64,000 bases of DNA from Lachnospiraceae bacterium. GTDB taxonomy: Bacteria > Bacillota > Clostridia > Lachnospirales > Lachnospiraceae. Of the stretch, positions 17,161 through 25,688 are shown piece after piece. The translations under genes were made by a program, and so were the position numbers. The notes under the pieces were generated by a model, which did not search any database, was not told the origin of the DNA, and was given only the letters and a program-made list of their open reading frames with translations. Numbering within the stretch: the first letter of the stretch is position 1; each line of letters begins with the position of its first letter. The stretch is from the NCBI GenBank assembly GCA_017621815.1, contig JAGASK010000028.1, positions 28,140 to 92,139 of the forward strand. The letters run 5' to 3'.

Positions 17161-19335
17161 ATGTTTAAATCAAAAGAAGATATAAATAAAAAGGAAAAAA
17201 AGAAAACAGCTAAGACCGAAATGAAAAAAACGGTTAAAACAGAAAAAAGGAAAACGGAAGAAGCTGAAAAGAAGAAAAAAGATAAGAAATCTGGCATTAT
17301 GCTTTTCAGTATACAGAATAAAATTGTTATATGCTTTTTGATTCCGATTCTGTTTATGATAATCATAGGAATATCTTCCTATCAGAAATCAGCTGAAGGT
17401 TTAAGCGAAAAGTTTCAGGAATCTACGATTCAGACGATTAACATGGCAAAGGAATACATTGATATGAGCTTTACCTTTATTGAATCGGAAGGACTGAAAT
17501 ATGCTTTTGACTCGGATGTAAATCAGTATGTACAGGGAACGCTGGAAGAACAGCCGCTGGAGAAGAAAAAAGTAATGGATAATATTAAGTCTGATATGTT
17601 ATCCTCACAGACTTCCAATCCTTTTATCAGCAATATACATATTGTTACCGCTGAAAATATCAACATGCTGACAACCGGTTCATCTCATAGTGCAAGCGGC
17701 GTTTTTAAGGAATATAAGGAGTCGGTTGCAGCATCCACGCGTGGAATTATAAACTGGGTTGATAATCATTCAATTTTGGATACTCCTCTGAAACTGAAAG
17801 ATTATGATTACATAATGGCTTATCAGATTCTGACAAAATCAAATAATGGATGTGTTGTTATTGATATTAAGGAATCAACTATTGAAGAATTTATCAGCGG
17901 GCTTGATTTGGGTGACGGCAGTATTGTAGGCTTTGTAACGGAAGGCGGCAGGGAGATTGTTGTCGAGCAGCTTGAAGAAGGACAGGAAAGTGTTCTTAAT
18001 GAAGATGAAAGTGTATTCTTCGGTCAGGAGTTCTTTTCACAGATAGATGCAGAACATATGCAGGGTTCCATGGAGGTTTCTTTTATGGAGCAGGAGTGTC
18101 TGTTTATTTACAGCAGAAGCGAAGATACCAATATTACTATTTGCGCGTTGGTGCCCATGAGTGTTGTTACAAGTCAGGCACAGGAAATTAAGAGCCTGAC
18201 CGTGTTTCTGATTGTATTGTCCTGCATAATTGCCCTGATAATAGGTGTTTTCGTTGTAGTGGGAATTCAGGCGAACATGAAGCGCATTTCCAGAAAATTT
18301 GAAGAAGTTGCCAAGGGGGATTTAACTGTAACAGTTAAAGCAAAAAGCAGAGATGAATTTCAGGGGCTTGCCGGTTCTGCCACACACATGATTACCAATA
18401 CCAAGAAGCTGGTTAATAAAGTCAGCAACGCAACAGAGCAGCTGGATGATTCCGCAAAAGGCGTTGAGAAGGTTTCAGGCATTATTAATGAATACTCCCA
18501 TGAAATCACCCAGGCTATCGATGAGATCAATGAAGGCATAGGAAGGCAGTCGGATCATGCCCAGGAGTGCGTAACAAGAACGGATGTGCTGTCCAATGAA
18601 ATACAGGAAGTCGGACAGGTAGTAGAAAAAGTAGAAGTGCTTGTAAATGAGAATGAGGACATGATCAGCCAGGGGATGGAGATCGTTCAGCTTTTGGGTG
18701 AACGTGCCCGGGAAACCACGGAGATTACTTCCAAAGTGGGAGAAAGTATTGAATCGCTTAAGAAGGAATCAGAAATCATTAATACTTTTATAGAAACGAT
18801 TACTTCCATTTCAAACCAAACCAATCTTCTCTCATTGAATGCGTCAATTGAGGCAGCAAGGGCAGGAGAAGCGGGAAGGGGATTTGCCGTTGTAGCGGAA
18901 GAAATACGAAAGCTCGCTGATGATTCGGCGAAAGCGGCCGGAGAAATCCGGAACAATGTATCTCATATTATGCTTCAGACTGAAAACAGCGTAAAGAGTG
19001 CAGGTCAGGCGCAGGAGATGGTTGCGCTGCAGGCAGAGTCAGTGGAGCAGGTAATCAGAGTGTTTGGAGATATGCGCAGGCAGATGAATTATCTTGTTAA
19101 AGGCCTGAATGAGATTGTTGTGAGCATGGAGAGGGCAGACGGCGAACGTAATGATACTGTCCAGGCTGTTCAGAATATTTCCAATATAATAGAAGAAACA
19201 GCTGACAGGGCGCAGAAAGTTAAGGATATTGCAGGAAAGCTTCTTGCCAATGTTGAAAATCTGAATACAACCGCAGATGTGCTTGGAGAAAATATGGAAG
19301 GTTTAAAATCTGAAATATCCGTATTTAAAATTTAA
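17161..19335 (+). CDS. Methyl-accepting chemotaxis protein with extracellular Cache sensor
   Basis: A 724-residue chemoreceptor. Residues 1-~42 are an extremely Lys/Glu-rich cytoplasmic leader. Helix 1 follows ([17 protein letters not shown]), then a large double-Cache-like extracellular sensor (~65-345), helix 2 ([21 protein letters not shown]), HAMP, and a signalling coiled coil. The conserved hairpin tip is present ([20 protein letters not shown], followed by [15 protein letters not shown]), so coupling to CheA/CheW is expected. No C-terminal CheR-binding pentapeptide is visible. It stands alone, between the serine hydrolase and the pectin importer, with its own terminator at 19403. A sugar or uronate ligand is possible from context but not shown. 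Confidence 0.93.
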   Translation: MFKSKEDINKKEKKKTAKTEMKKTVKTEKRKTEEAEKKKKDKKSGIMLFSIQNKIVICFLIPILFMIIIGISSYQKSAEGLSEKFQESTIQTINMAKEYIDMSFTFIESEGLKYAFDSDVNQYVQGTLEEQPLEKKKVMDNIKSDMLSSQTSNPFISNIHIVTAENINMLTTGSSHSASGVFKEYKESVAASTRGIINWVDNHSILDTPLKLKDYDYIMAYQILTKSNNGCVVIDIKESTIEEFISGLDLGDGSIVGFVTEGGREIVVEQLEEGQESVLNEDESVFFGQEFFSQIDAEHMQGSMEVSFMEQECLFIYSRSEDTNITICALVPMSVVTSQAQEIKSLTVFLIVLSCIIALIIGVFVVVGIQANMKRISRKFEEVAKGDLTVTVKAKSRDEFQGLAGSATHMITNTKKLVNKVSNATEQLDDSAKGVEKVSGIINEYSHEITQAIDEINEGIGRQSDHAQECVTRTDVLSNEIQEVGQVVEKVEVLVNENEDMISQGMEIVQLLGERARETTEITSKVGESIESLKKESEIINTFIETITSISNQTNLLSLNASIEAARAGEAGRGFAVVAEEIRKLADDSAKAAGEIRNNVSHIMLQTENSVKSAGQAQEMVALQAESVEQVIRVFGDMRRQMNYLVKGLNEIVVSMERADGERNDTVQAVQNISNIIEETADRAQKVKDIAGKLLANVENLNTTADVLGENMEGLKSEISVFKI

Positions 19336-19402
19336 AATGTATCTCATTTTGAACATTAGCAGTTTTGTATGCATTATTAATTGACAATTTTATAATTAAT
19401 TT

Positions 19403-19442
19403 AAAAAAGCAGCAATTCACCTAAATGATTTGCTGCTTTTTT
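19403..19442 (+). terminator. Intrinsic terminator after chemoreceptor
   Basis: AAAAAAGCAGCAA (19403-19415) pairs perfectly with TTGCTGCTTTTTT (19430-19442) across a 14-nt loop. Because both ends are A/T runs it can work on either strand. Confidence 0.85.
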
Positions 19443-19460
19443 GTATAAATTGGTGTGATT

Positions 19461-19474
19461 TGTAAACGCTTACA
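19461..19474 (+). promoter_or_regulatory. cre-like operator (CG centre) upstream of pectin importer
   Basis: TGTAAACGCTTACA matches the Gram-positive catabolite-response consensus TGWNANCGNTNWCA at every fixed position. It lies ~110 nt upstream of the importer -35. CcpA binding is inferred. Confidence 0.65.
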
Positions 19475-19571
19475 ATCTTGAAATAAAATTTGTGTTTAGT
19501 TAAAAAGGAAAAAGCAAAGATATATTTATGCGTTTTTTACAAAAAAAATCCGGGTTTGTAAAAGATTTTGC

Positions 19572-19627
19572 TTTACAAGATATATGCTGATGTGATATGA
19601 TTTATTCATGATGTGAAAGCACTTACA
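19572..19627 (+). promoter_or_regulatory. Importer promoter with overlapping LacI-type operator
   Basis: The promoter is TTTACA (19572-19577), an 18-nt spacer and TATGAT (19596-19601). Directly downstream, covering the expected start of transcription, is TGAAAGCACTTACA (19614-19627). This shares GCACTTACA with the operator in front of uxaB. It is placed for repression, most likely by the LacI-family protein encoded at 30631-31638. Confidence 0.65.
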
Positions 19628-19663
19628 TCAAAAGAAAATTAGCAAAAACATAAGGAGGTCTTT

Positions 19664-21283
19664 ATGAAAAAGAAACTAGTTTCCTTACTTTTGACAGCTG
19701 CTATGGTAGCTTCATTAGTAGGTTGCGGTGGAAGCTCTGATTCAGGTTCTTCCGCAGACACAACAGAAACAGAAACAACAACAGAAACTGCTGATACCAC
19801 AGAAGCTGCTGACACCACAGAAGCCGCTGATACAGCTGAGACAGCAGAAGCTGAGGTTGAAAAACCTGAAGAAATTACCATTATGGTTGATGGTACTGTC
19901 TTCACAAAGGAAAATGCACAGGATGAATTTATCGCTAAGTTAGAAGAATTACTTGGAATGAAGATCAATGTAATTCAGCCTGACCATGATGCTTACTATG
20001 ATGTAGTTGGACAGACAATTGCAAGCGGTGACTGGCCGGATGTTATGATTCTTGCAAGTACATATTATGCAGGATATGCATCAGAAGGTGTTCTGTGGGA
20101 TATGACAGATGTTTATGAAAGCTCAGAATTAAAGCAGAGACAGGATGCTTTCGGAAGCACAGGTGTTATTGATGGTGTCAGAATTGACGGACGTTTATAT
20201 GGTATGCCTGCTACACGTGGTAACGGATGTGTTACTTATGTAAAACAGAGATGGTTAGATAACTGCGGATTAACTGCTCCTACTAACTATGAAGAATACC
20301 TTGCAATGCTTGATGCATTCTCCAAGGGCGATCCTGACGGTGACGGCGTTGACGGAAATACTTATGGTGTATCCGCAGCAGGTTTCATCGGAAGTGAAGC
20401 TCCTTATATTAACTACCTGCCTGAATTTTATCAGGATGCAACCTCAGGTTTTGTTAAAACTGATGACGGTTCATGGATTGACGGATTTACACAGGATTCT
20501 ATGAAGGCTGCTCTTCAGAGACTGGCTGATGCTTATGCAGCAGGCTATATTGATCCCACAACTCTTACAAACGGTACAAAAGACTGCCGTGATAAGTTCT
20601 ACAGTGATGAGTTTGGTGTATTCACATACTGGGCTGGTACATGGGCAACCAACTTAAAGACAAACCTGGAAGCAAATGGTCTTGACGGAGAATTAGTAGC
20701 ACTTCCTCCTCTTGCAGAAGTTGGTGCATATCTTGACCGTGTTCCTCCTGTATGGGCTATTACATCTACCTGCGAAAATCCTGAAGGCGTATTCAAATAC
20801 TTTATCGAAGCTATGCAGGATGGCGGAGAAGTACAGTTCTTATGGACTTATGGTGTAGAAGGCATCCACTGGTCAACAGCTGCTGAAACATTATTTGAAG
20901 GAACTGACAAAGAAAAAGTATATGCTGAAGGCGAATTCCACGGATGTGAAAACCTTGAAACTGAAGGTACACAGTATACAAAGGCTCATATCGATCCGGC
21001 TCTTGCACTTGTAGACCTTGCAGATGACCCTGCAAAGACAAGCAGAGCAGATGAAAATAAAGCTTCAGCTGAACTCTTTAATGCAAATTCTGTAACAGCA
21101 GATTTAGCTCCTTCAACAGATGAAATGACTCAGTACAATGGTGATTTAACAACATTAAAGAACCAGTTGATCGCAAACGTTGTTATGGGTGAAATGACAG
21201 TTGATGATGCATATGCTAAATTTGAAGCAGATGGTGGTGCAGACTGGTCACAGAAGATTGTTGATTCTTTGAATGCTCAGTAA
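19664..21283 (+). CDS. ABC transporter solute-binding lipoprotein, LplA/YtcQ type (pectin oligosaccharide)
   Basis: A 539-residue lipoprotein: signal peptide with lipobox VGC (Cys ~23), then a Gly/Ser and Thr/Glu linker with repeated ADTTEA units (~residues 30-65), then a family 1 solute-binding fold (ITIMVDGTVFTKENAQDEF, IASGDWPDVMIL, DPDGDGVDGNTYGVSAAG). The calcium-like DPDGDGVDGN loop is typical of LplA/YtcQ-type proteins that pair with LplB/LplC permeases, as the next two genes do. Location at the head of a rhamnogalacturonan/pectin gene set suggests it binds pectic oligosaccharides; the exact ligand is inferred. AAGGAGG precedes the ATG. A hairpin after the gene probably limits read-through so that the binding protein is made in excess. 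Confidence 0.9.
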   Translation: MKKKLVSLLLTAAMVASLVGCGGSSDSGSSADTTETETTTETADTTEAADTTEAADTAETAEAEVEKPEEITIMVDGTVFTKENAQDEFIAKLEELLGMKINVIQPDHDAYYDVVGQTIASGDWPDVMILASTYYAGYASEGVLWDMTDVYESSELKQRQDAFGSTGVIDGVRIDGRLYGMPATRGNGCVTYVKQRWLDNCGLTAPTNYEEYLAMLDAFSKGDPDGDGVDGNTYGVSAAGFIGSEAPYINYLPEFYQDATSGFVKTDDGSWIDGFTQDSMKAALQRLADAYAAGYIDPTTLTNGTKDCRDKFYSDEFGVFTYWAGTWATNLKTNLEANGLDGELVALPPLAEVGAYLDRVPPVWAITSTCENPEGVFKYFIEAMQDGGEVQFLWTYGVEGIHWSTAAETLFEGTDKEKVYAEGEFHGCENLETEGTQYTKAHIDPALALVDLADDPAKTSRADENKASAELFNANSVTADLAPSTDEMTQYNGDLTTLKNQLIANVVMGEMTVDDAYAKFEADGGADWSQKIVDSLNAQ

Positions 21284-21323
21284 AGTAAATATATTTTCCT
21301 GATATTAAAAGGAATAATAATTG

Positions 21324-21357
21324 TGTGGAGCTATGGTAGTATTTCCATAGCTTCACA
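21324..21357 (+). terminator. Stem-loop between binding protein and permeases
   Basis: TGTGGAGCTATGG (21324-21336) pairs with CCATAGCTTCACA (21345-21357) with one mismatch. There is no T tract, so partial termination or 3'-end protection of the binding-protein mRNA is likelier than full termination. Confidence 0.6.
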
Positions 21358-21373
21358 TAATTCATAATTTGTA

Positions 21374-21420
21374 ACAATAGAAAGCCCGCAAAGAGTATTT
21401 TCTGTTGTTTATGACAATTT
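21374..21420 (+). repeat. Dispersed palindromic element, copy C
   Basis: It begins ACAATAGAAAG, continues with CCCGCAAAGAG and ends TTCTGTTGTTTATGACAA. The left half matches the copies at 24023 and 52181; the right half is diverged (TTTATGACAA in place of TCATGAATT). Confidence 0.65.
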
Positions 21421-21445
21421 AGTTTATTGAAGAGGAAGAATGGGT

Positions 21446-22414
21446 ATGAAAAAAAATAATAACCAATCAGTTACACCTGCCGCAAGCGGTAACAAGAGGT
21501 CATTGGGGGCTCGAATTTATAGGTACAGAGGGTTCTATTTGATGTTCCTTCCTGTATTTGTTTTTGCGATTATATTCTTTTATATGCCGATGCTTGGTGT
21601 AAGGTATGCTTTTACAAATTATAACGGAATTAAAGATCCGACATTTGTCGGGTTGGAAAATTTCCAAAAAATGTTTTCTATGCCGGGGTTTTGGTCCGCT
21701 TTTAAAAATACCCTGCAGATTAGTGTTACCGGTTTGATTACGAAAACGGGGTTTGCAGTTATTGTTTCTATTTTCTTAAACGAAATTGTAAATATTCATT
21801 TTAAAAAGGCTGTACAGACAATTATTTATCTGCCGCACTTTTTATCATGGGTAGTTACAGCCTCTCTGTTTTCATTGCTTTTAGCTCCTACAGGACAGGG
21901 GCTTGTTAACTCTTTCCTGGTTAATTTGGGAATTGTGGATTCTGGCAGCATGATATATTTCCTTGGAAGTTCCAAGTGGTGGAGAGGTACATACTATATT
22001 ATTAATCTTTGGAAAGAAACCGGTTGGCAGACAGTTATTTTTATGGCTACGCTGGCCGGAATGAATACAGAGCTTTATGAAGCAGCATCCATTGACGGTG
22101 CAGGACGCTGGGGCAAGATGCGTTATATAACATTCCCGGCACTTGCAAATACAATTCTGACAGTATTTATTCTGAACCTTGCAAAAGTTATGAATCTCTT
22201 TGAATCAGCTTTTGTATTGCAGAACGATGCTGTACTTGATGTTGCAAACGTTCTTGAAACTTATATCTACTATCAAACCTTTAACAGCGGAGCAATTCCG
22301 AACTATGGATATACGACCGCCGTTGGTTTATTTAAGTCTTTAGTAGGCTGTGTACTTGTACTTACATGTAACCAGTGGAGTAAGAAAGTACGTGAAGGCC
22401 GAGGAATTGTTTAG
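21446..22414 (+). CDS. ABC transporter permease, LplB/YteP type
   Basis: A 322-residue permease with about six membrane helices (first: YLMFLPVFVFAIIFFYMPML). The cytoplasmic EAA loop is clear: YEAASIDGAGRWGKMRYITF. LplB/YteP-type permeases pair with LplC/YtcP and carry pectic or related oligosaccharides in Bacillus. Start 21446 is chosen because GAGGAAG ends 7 nt before it; the in-frame ATG at 21440 would leave almost no spacing. The second permease follows 15 nt downstream. No cognate ATPase is in the window. Confidence 0.92.
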   Translation: MKKNNNQSVTPAASGNKRSLGARIYRYRGFYLMFLPVFVFAIIFFYMPMLGVRYAFTNYNGIKDPTFVGLENFQKMFSMPGFWSAFKNTLQISVTGLITKTGFAVIVSIFLNEIVNIHFKKAVQTIIYLPHFLSWVVTASLFSLLLAPTGQGLVNSFLVNLGIVDSGSMIYFLGSSKWWRGTYYIINLWKETGWQTVIFMATLAGMNTELYEAASIDGAGRWGKMRYITFPALANTILTVFILNLAKVMNLFESAFVLQNDAVLDVANVLETYIYYQTFNSGAIPNYGYTTAVGLFKSLVGCVLVLTCNQWSKKVREGRGIV

Positions 22415-22429
22415 GAGGGAGTAGCGGAT

Positions 22430-23275
22430 ATGAGAAGAAGAAAAAAGAAAATATCGGTCTTTTCAGTAGTGAACGGTATTATATTTATTGCTTTATGTCT
22501 GATTATTATCATTCCTATGTGGAAGGTATTGGTTGACTCATTTGATTTAAAAACGGCATATGGTATGAAATTATGGCCGGAGCAGTTCGGTCTTGCGGGT
22601 TACAAACTTGTATTCAGTAACCCTACATTGTACCGTCCTTTGCTGATCTCTGTTATTACAACAGTTTCAGGTACTCTGATTGCGTTAACATTATCAACGC
22701 TTGGTGCTTATGTACTTATTCAATGGGATATGCCCGGACGTACATTTTTTGCAAATATGCTGTTGTTTACCATGATTTTCAGCGGTGGTATGATTCCTAC
22801 ATATTTGGTTTTAAAGTCACTGCATTTGACGAATACATTATGGGTTGTAATTTTATTCCCTGCACTTAATGTATATAATCTGGTGCTTATGAGAAACTTC
22901 TTTGAAGGAATACCTGCCAGTTTGTTTGAATCGGCAACATTGGATGGATGTTCACCCATGCAGACATTTTTAAGAATTGTGCTTCCTATGTCAAAAGCTG
23001 CATTGGCATCTATCGGACTTATGTTTGCGGTTACTTATTGGAATGATTATACCCATTATAAGTTGTATATTACAAACTCTGATTTATATAACTTCCAGAT
23101 GAAACTGAGAGGTATGATACAGGGTAGTGATCTTCCTACAATGAGCGGTGGTATTACAGAAAATACAATTAAGAATGCAGCTATTATTGTAGTTATTGTT
23201 CCCTTTATGATTTTGTATCCCTTCTTACAGAAGTACTTTGTAAAGGGTGTTAATATCGGTGCTGTAAAGGAATAA
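22430..23275 (+). CDS. ABC transporter permease, LplC/YtcP type
   Basis: A 281-residue permease with a short basic N terminus (MRRRKKK) and a first helix (GIIFIALCLIIIIPMWKVLV). The EAA loop is FESATLDGCSPMQTFLRIVL and reads ESA...G rather than EAA...G, a common variant in this subfamily. The C terminus PFLQKYFVKGVNIGAVKE is the usual LplC/YtcP ending. AGGAGGGAG lies before the ATG. It should form the membrane channel together with the preceding permease. Confidence 0.93.
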   Translation: MRRRKKKISVFSVVNGIIFIALCLIIIIPMWKVLVDSFDLKTAYGMKLWPEQFGLAGYKLVFSNPTLYRPLLISVITTVSGTLIALTLSTLGAYVLIQWDMPGRTFFANMLLFTMIFSGGMIPTYLVLKSLHLTNTLWVVILFPALNVYNLVLMRNFFEGIPASLFESATLDGCSPMQTFLRIVLPMSKAALASIGLMFAVTYWNDYTHYKLYITNSDLYNFQMKLRGMIQGSDLPTMSGGITENTIKNAAIIVVIVPFMILYPFLQKYFVKGVNIGAVKE

Positions 23276-23294
23276 TGTATTTTGGAGGTACTCT

Positions 23295-23981
23295 ATGGCA
23301 ACAATTTATTGGGCCGGTGATTCCACTGTTCAGTATAATGATATTATCACATATCCCCAGACCGGAATCGGGCAGGTATTTCATCTGTTTGTTAAGCCGG
23401 ATGTAAAGATTGAAAATCATGCTAAAAATGGCAGAAGCACAAAAAGTTTTATAGATGAATCCAGAGTTCCTGCAATATATGACAAAATAACGAAAGGAGA
23501 TTTTCTTTTCATTCAATTTGGTCATAATGATGAGAAAATACAGGATCCTGAGAGGTATACAGAGCCTTATTCGGATTTTATGGTTAATCTTGAAAAGTTT
23601 GTAAATGTTGCCAGAAATAAAAAAGCATTCCCGGTACTTATTACACCCCTTGAAAGAAGATGTTTTAAAGAGGATGGGCATTTGGGAACGGGCGAGCATT
23701 CTGATTATGTGAAAGCCATGAAGCAGACAGCAGGTAATTTAAATGTGCCGCTTGTTGACTTATATAGTATGAGCCGTGAAAAGCTTGAAGAAGCCGGAGC
23801 GGAAAAAACAAAGGATTGGTATATGCATTTGCCTGCAAAGAAGTATGCTTCGCATCCTGAAGGGCTTACCGATAATACGCATTTGAAGTATGAAGGTGCT
23901 GTTGTTTATGCGGAATGTATTGCAAAAGGGCTTAAGGAATTAGGCGGTATCTACAGTGAGTTATTGGTAGAAGGATTTTAA
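23295..23981 (+). CDS. Rhamnogalacturonan acetylesterase-like SGNH hydrolase (CE12)
   Basis: A 228-residue SGNH-fold esterase. Block I is AGDSTVQY with the catalytic Ser ~10, block III is FGHNDEK, and the catalytic Asp/His pair is in DNTHLKYEG. This pattern and length match rhamnogalacturonan acetylesterases, which remove O-acetyl groups from galacturonate residues of RG-I. There is no signal peptide, so it should act in the cytoplasm on imported oligosaccharides. GGAGG lies ahead of the ATG, 19 nt after the permease gene, indicating co-transcription with the importer. A strong stem-loop and a repeat element follow. Confidence 0.87.
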   Translation: MATIYWAGDSTVQYNDIITYPQTGIGQVFHLFVKPDVKIENHAKNGRSTKSFIDESRVPAIYDKITKGDFLFIQFGHNDEKIQDPERYTEPYSDFMVNLEKFVNVARNKKAFPVLITPLERRCFKEDGHLGTGEHSDYVKAMKQTAGNLNVPLVDLYSMSREKLEEAGAEKTKDWYMHLPAKKYASHPEGLTDNTHLKYEGAVVYAECIAKGLKELGGIYSELLVEGF

Positions 23982-23985
23982 ATAG

Positions 23986-24013
23986 AATGGCTTAGGAAAT
24001 TTCCTAAGCCATT
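23986..24013 (+). terminator. Perfect stem-loop after the acetylesterase gene
   Basis: AATGGCTTAGGAA (23986-23998) and TTCCTAAGCCATT (24001-24013) form a 13-bp stem with a 2-nt loop. The following TGTTATAA is only weakly T-rich, so termination is probably partial. Confidence 0.6.
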
Positions 24014-24022
24014 TGTTATAAA

Positions 24023-24065
24023 ACAATAGAAAGTTCGCAAGGCGCGCTTTCTATTGTCATGAATT
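24023..24065 (+). repeat. Dispersed palindromic element, copy A (reference copy)
   Basis: ACAATAGAAAG (24023-24033) and CTTTCTATTGT (24047-24057) form a perfect 11-bp inverted repeat around TTCGCAAGGCGCG, followed by the conserved tail CATGAATT (24058-24065). It ends 20 nt before the GH43 start. Confidence 0.8.
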
Positions 24066-24085
24066 GAAAAAGGAGAGCTGAAAAA

Positions 24086-25651
24086 GTGGAACATTTGTGG
24101 AAGGCTGATTTAGAAGACGGAACTTTTAAAAATCCGATTTTGTTTGCGGATTATTCTGACCCTGATGTTATTCGGGTTGATGATACTTATTATATGACAG
24201 CATCCAGTTTTAACTATACTCCCGGACTTCCGATTTTGGTATCGAAGGATCTTGTAAACTGGAAGCTTGTAAATTATGCGCTTGCTAAGATTGATTATGA
24301 AAAGTACAAAATTCCTCAGCATTCTAAGGGGGTGTGGGCTCCCGCCATTCGTTATCATGAGGGCAGATTTTATATTTATTATGGAATGCCTGATGAAGGA
24401 TTTTTTATGGTGAGTACAGAAGATCCTCTTGGAAAGTGGGACGAGCCGGTTCTGGTTCTGGAAGGAAAGGGACTTATTGATTCCTGTCCTTTTTGGGATG
24501 ATGACGGCAGGGCATATGTAATACACGGATATGCTAAAAGCCGTATCGGATTTAAGAGCTACCTGGGGATTTTTGAAATGTCTCCGGATGGTAAAAAGGC
24601 AATTACAGAAGATCACCTTTTATATAATGGAGTGGAAACACAGCCCACTATTGAGGGACCCAAAGTGTATAAAAGAAACGGCTATTATTATATATTTGCT
24701 CCGGCAGGCGGTGTTAAGACCGGCTGGCAGACTGTTTTACGTTCTTCAAATATTTACGGGCCTTATGAAGAAAAAATTGTTATGAAGCAGGGAAACAGCA
24801 TTACTAACGGACCTCATCAGGGAGGCCTGGTAGATACAGTTAACGGTGATGAATGGTTTATCCATTTTCAGGATAAAGGTTTATATGGCCGCATCACCCA
24901 TCTGCAGCCTGTTGTTTGGGAGAATGACTGGCCGGTTATCGGTATTAATGCAGTTGATGGCTGCGGAGAGCCCTGCATTGTTCACAAAAAGCCGAATACG
25001 GGAATTACAGAAGCACCCGCATCGCTGGAAGCATCGGATGATTTTAAAGAGAGCAAATTAAATCTTCTCTGGCAGTGGCTTGGAAACGGAAGTGACAGGT
25101 TTTATTCTCTTACAGCCCATGAAGGATTTTTGCGTCTCTATGCTTTAAACCCGGCAGAAAAAGAAGACGCAATTTTATGGGAAGAAGCCAATGTGCTTAC
25201 ACAAAAGCTGGTTTGCCCTTATTTCAGGGCAGTTTCCTGCATGCATTTTACAGGTCTGTCAGAAGGCAGTCAGGCCGGTATGGTAATGATGGGCGGCCAT
25301 TATGCTTATATTGCGGTGAAAGTTGTTAATGGCAGTAAGATGCTTGTTTTTGGCAGGGCATATGATGATGAAAAGGGTATGATGAAGGAGGAAATCCGTG
25401 AACTCGGAAAGCTTTCGGATGATTTGGAAAAAATATTTATTTCCTTTACCATGACGGAAGGAATCGATGGACCTGAATTCAGGATGTTCTATTCTTGTGA
25501 CGGTGAGGATGAAACACCTGTGGATACGGATTTTATGCCCTCAGACCATACATGGGTAGGCTCTAAGATAGGATTATTTGCCAATGTTTCAGGTATTGAA
25601 AAAGAAGGCGGATATGCAGACTTTGAATATATTCATGTGAAGGCAGTATAG
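24086..25651 (+). CDS. Glycoside hydrolase family 43 (beta-xylosidase/arabinofuranosidase type)
   Basis: A 521-residue enzyme. Residues ~10-300 are a five-bladed GH43 propeller: the catalytic base Asp in DYSDPDVIRVDDTYYM, the middle Asp in GLIDSCPFWDDDGRAY, and the general-acid Glu in PTIEGPKVYKRNGYYY. Residues ~320-521 form a beta-sandwich domain of the kind often fused to GH43. Members cleave alpha-L-arabinofuranosyl or beta-xylosyl links, for example in pectic side chains; substrate here is inferred from context. No signal peptide, so it is cytoplasmic. GTG start at 24086 follows AAAGGAG. The next gene encodes a second GH43 37 nt downstream. Confidence 0.9.
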   Translation: MEHLWKADLEDGTFKNPILFADYSDPDVIRVDDTYYMTASSFNYTPGLPILVSKDLVNWKLVNYALAKIDYEKYKIPQHSKGVWAPAIRYHEGRFYIYYGMPDEGFFMVSTEDPLGKWDEPVLVLEGKGLIDSCPFWDDDGRAYVIHGYAKSRIGFKSYLGIFEMSPDGKKAITEDHLLYNGVETQPTIEGPKVYKRNGYYYIFAPAGGVKTGWQTVLRSSNIYGPYEEKIVMKQGNSITNGPHQGGLVDTVNGDEWFIHFQDKGLYGRITHLQPVVWENDWPVIGINAVDGCGEPCIVHKKPNTGITEAPASLEASDDFKESKLNLLWQWLGNGSDRFYSLTAHEGFLRLYALNPAEKEDAILWEEANVLTQKLVCPYFRAVSCMHFTGLSEGSQAGMVMMGGHYAYIAVKVVNGSKMLVFGRAYDDEKGMMKEEIRELGKLSDDLEKIFISFTMTEGIDGPEFRMFYSCDGEDETPVDTDFMPSDHTWVGSKIGLFANVSGIEKEGGYADFEYIHVKAV

Positions 25652-25688
25652 AAGCTGAAATAAATCTTTGAACCGAAAGGGCGAAATT

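Noticed and set aside
19728-19943. Second protein from the Thr/Glu linker region of the importer lipoprotein
   Set aside because: The alternative frame is Gln/Lys-rich and comes only from the repetitive linker codons.
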